DNA of 64,000 nucleotides from Caballeronia pedi. Lineage in GTDB: Bacteria > Pseudomonadota > Gammaproteobacteria > Burkholderiales > Burkholderiaceae. The DNA is taken from NCBI RefSeq assembly GCF_001544915.2, contig NZ_FCOE02000013.1, forward strand, positions 1 through 64,000. Reading direction: 5' to 3'. Each line of letters starts with the position of its first letter. The first letter of the stretch is position 1. The notes beneath the pieces are model-generated. The model saw only the letters and a list, made by a program, of their open reading frames with translations, did no database searches and was not told the DNA's origin. A program made the position numbers and the translations under genes. This document shows positions 63,237 to 64,000 of this stretch, in pieces.

Positions 63237-63908
63237 ATGCCTGCTCTTCATGAACCCACCGAATTCGCCCCCCTGGTAGGCACCCCTCAGGAGGTGCGAA
63301 CCCGGCTCGAGCAATTCAAGGCTGAACAGGTCATCGTGGTGCCTCTGGCTCATGCGAGTATTCAGCAGGCTGTGCTGCTAGCCCAAGCGCTATCCACCGT
63401 CGTCTCGTTCATTGGCGAGACTCTAAGCGAGCAGAATGAGCAGACGCTCAGGGCCTTGGTCAATGCCATCGTACCCAAGGCGCCTCCGACACCGAACTTG
63501 CTCAAAGAAGCAGCAATGCTCGCGCGTTCGCGCAAAGCCGTGCTGGAAGGAGCGGACTGGCTGACCGCGGCCAAGGTCGCCGAACTCGCTGGTTTGAGCG
63601 CAACCAATCCCAGCACCCAGCCCAACAAGTGGAAACGCGAGCGCCGAATCTTCGCGATTCACCACAACGGCATCGACTACTTTCCGGGTTACGGCCTTGA
63701 TCCTGCGGCCGGATGGCGACCGCGCAAGGCTCTCAAACCCGTTTTGGATGTCTTCGGCGACAAGAAGGATAGTTGGGGGCTAGCCTACTGGTTTCTCTCG
63801 GCCAACAGCTTCTTGGGCGGCCGACGCCCTCAGGATGTACTTGCGGTCGAACCGGAGCAAGTTGTCGCCGCCGCCCAGGACGAAGTGGAAGGCGTCTTGC
63901 ATGGCTAA
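63237..63908 (+). CDS. Probable Xre/MbcA/ParS-like antitoxin
   Basis: A 223-residue protein. A central segment (ADWLTAAKVAELAGLSATNP) looks like a helix-turn-helix. It is followed by NKWKRERRIFAIHHNGIDYF and a C-terminal SANSFLGGRRPQDVLAVEPE, which resembles the toxin-binding domain of MbcA/ParS antitoxins. Such proteins neutralise RES-domain toxins that degrade NAD+. The next gene overlaps it by 8 bases, as expected for a coupled pair. AGGAG precedes the ATG, and TATAAT lies about 20 bases further upstream. The assignment is tentative. Confidence 0.55.
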   Translation: MPALHEPTEFAPLVGTPQEVRTRLEQFKAEQVIVVPLAHASIQQAVLLAQALSTVVSFIGETLSEQNEQTLRALVNAIVPKAPPTPNLLKEAAMLARSRKAVLEGADWLTAAKVAELAGLSATNPSTQPNKWKRERRIFAIHHNGIDYFPGYGLDPAAGWRPRKALKPVLDVFGDKKDSWGLAYWFLSANSFLGGRRPQDVLAVEPEQVVAAAQDEVEGVLHG

Positions 63909-64000
63909 ACCCCGCACGCCTTCGTCAGCGGCAGGTACGGCCGCATCTTCGGGCGATGGTGACGCTAGCAAGATCCAGTCGAATTCAACGTCGGCGCCGA
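63901..64000 (+). CDS. N-terminal fragment of a protein coupled to the MbcA-like gene
   Basis: An ATG at 63901 overlaps the previous gene's end (ATGGCTAA) and the frame stays open to the window edge. The 33 visible residues are Ser/Ala/Thr-rich (MAKPRTPSSAAGTAASSGDG) and show no domain. By position it could be the toxin partner, for example a RES-domain protein, but nothing visible proves this. Confidence 0.5.
   Translation, partial: MAKPRTPSSAAGTAASSGDGDASKIQSNSTSAP

Noticed and set aside
1-64000. CRISPR arrays, tRNA or rRNA genes, replication origin
   Set aside because: No regularly spaced repeats, no tRNA-like stem-loop series and no rRNA sequence were noticed on either strand. The three 85-bp repeats are 14-18 kb apart.

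Overview
The window looks like a stretch of a Burkholderiaceae genome of the Paraburkholderia/Caballeronia type. The reasons are a classic Burkholderia general porin, an IS66 element, moderately high GC by eye, and many LysR, XRE-cupin, GlxA and MarR regulators next to small catabolic operons. It has the feel of an accessory replicon or genomic island: almost every gene imports or oxidises a nitrogenous compound, no informational or housekeeping locus was seen, and the modules are separated by long stretches of decayed sequence. No tRNA, rRNA or CRISPR array was recognised.

Layout. 1-2.3 kb: two MFS transporters, the first cut by the window edge. 3.2-8.4 kb: an overlapping minus-strand operon (FAD amine oxidoreductase, D-2-hydroxyacid dehydrogenase, aldehyde dehydrogenase) with a divergent GlxA-type regulator. 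8.7-12.1 kb: a class I glutamine amidotransferase gene split by an IS66 element with an intact 8-bp target duplication. 12.3-20.9 kb: a proline/hydroxyproline-type cluster (ornithine-cyclodeaminase family reductase, RidA, cupin, proline-racemase family enzyme, GlpD-like oxidoreductase, MFS transporter, ProC-like reductase, frameshifted FAD oxidoreductase). 21.5-25.6 kb: a YdiJ-type D-2-hydroxyglutarate dehydrogenase with a divergent LysR regulator. 25.6-31.5 kb: an amino-acid binding protein, a MarR regulator and a GabD-like dehydrogenase among gene relics. 31.6-34.8 kb: a ProU-type ABC transporter. 36.3-41.5 kb: glxD-glxC-glxB-glnT with a divergent XRE-cupin regulator. 41.8-49.2 kb: hutG and a LysR gene, divergent from hutD, ETF-QO, a SoxB-like oxidoreductase and ETF beta/alpha. 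49.6-50.0 kb: an IS110-family relic. 50.7-60.4 kb: porin, NCS1 permease, cupin, FAD oxidoreductase, hydantoinase B and A, XRE-cupin regulator. 60.5-64 kb: decayed DNA, a toxin-antitoxin pair, and a second probable antitoxin whose partner runs off the end.

How the genes may work together (inference). Uptake systems bring in betaine-like compounds, amino acids and heterocycles. Hydantoinase opens a ring or amide, and several DAO-family flavoenzymes oxidise C-N bonds. At least one of these probably passes electrons through ETF and ETF-QO to ubiquinone. The GlnT/GlxBCD set can move amines or amide nitrogen on to glutamate, and HutG/HutD suggest N-formylglutamate as an intermediate. This 36-49 kb block is the best candidate for an undescribed pathway.

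Gene decay is a second theme. I found the IS66-split amidotransferase, a one-base frameshift in an FAD oxidoreductase, relics of lysR, livK, proW and DAO-family genes, an IS110 relic, and three copies of an 85-bp repeat.
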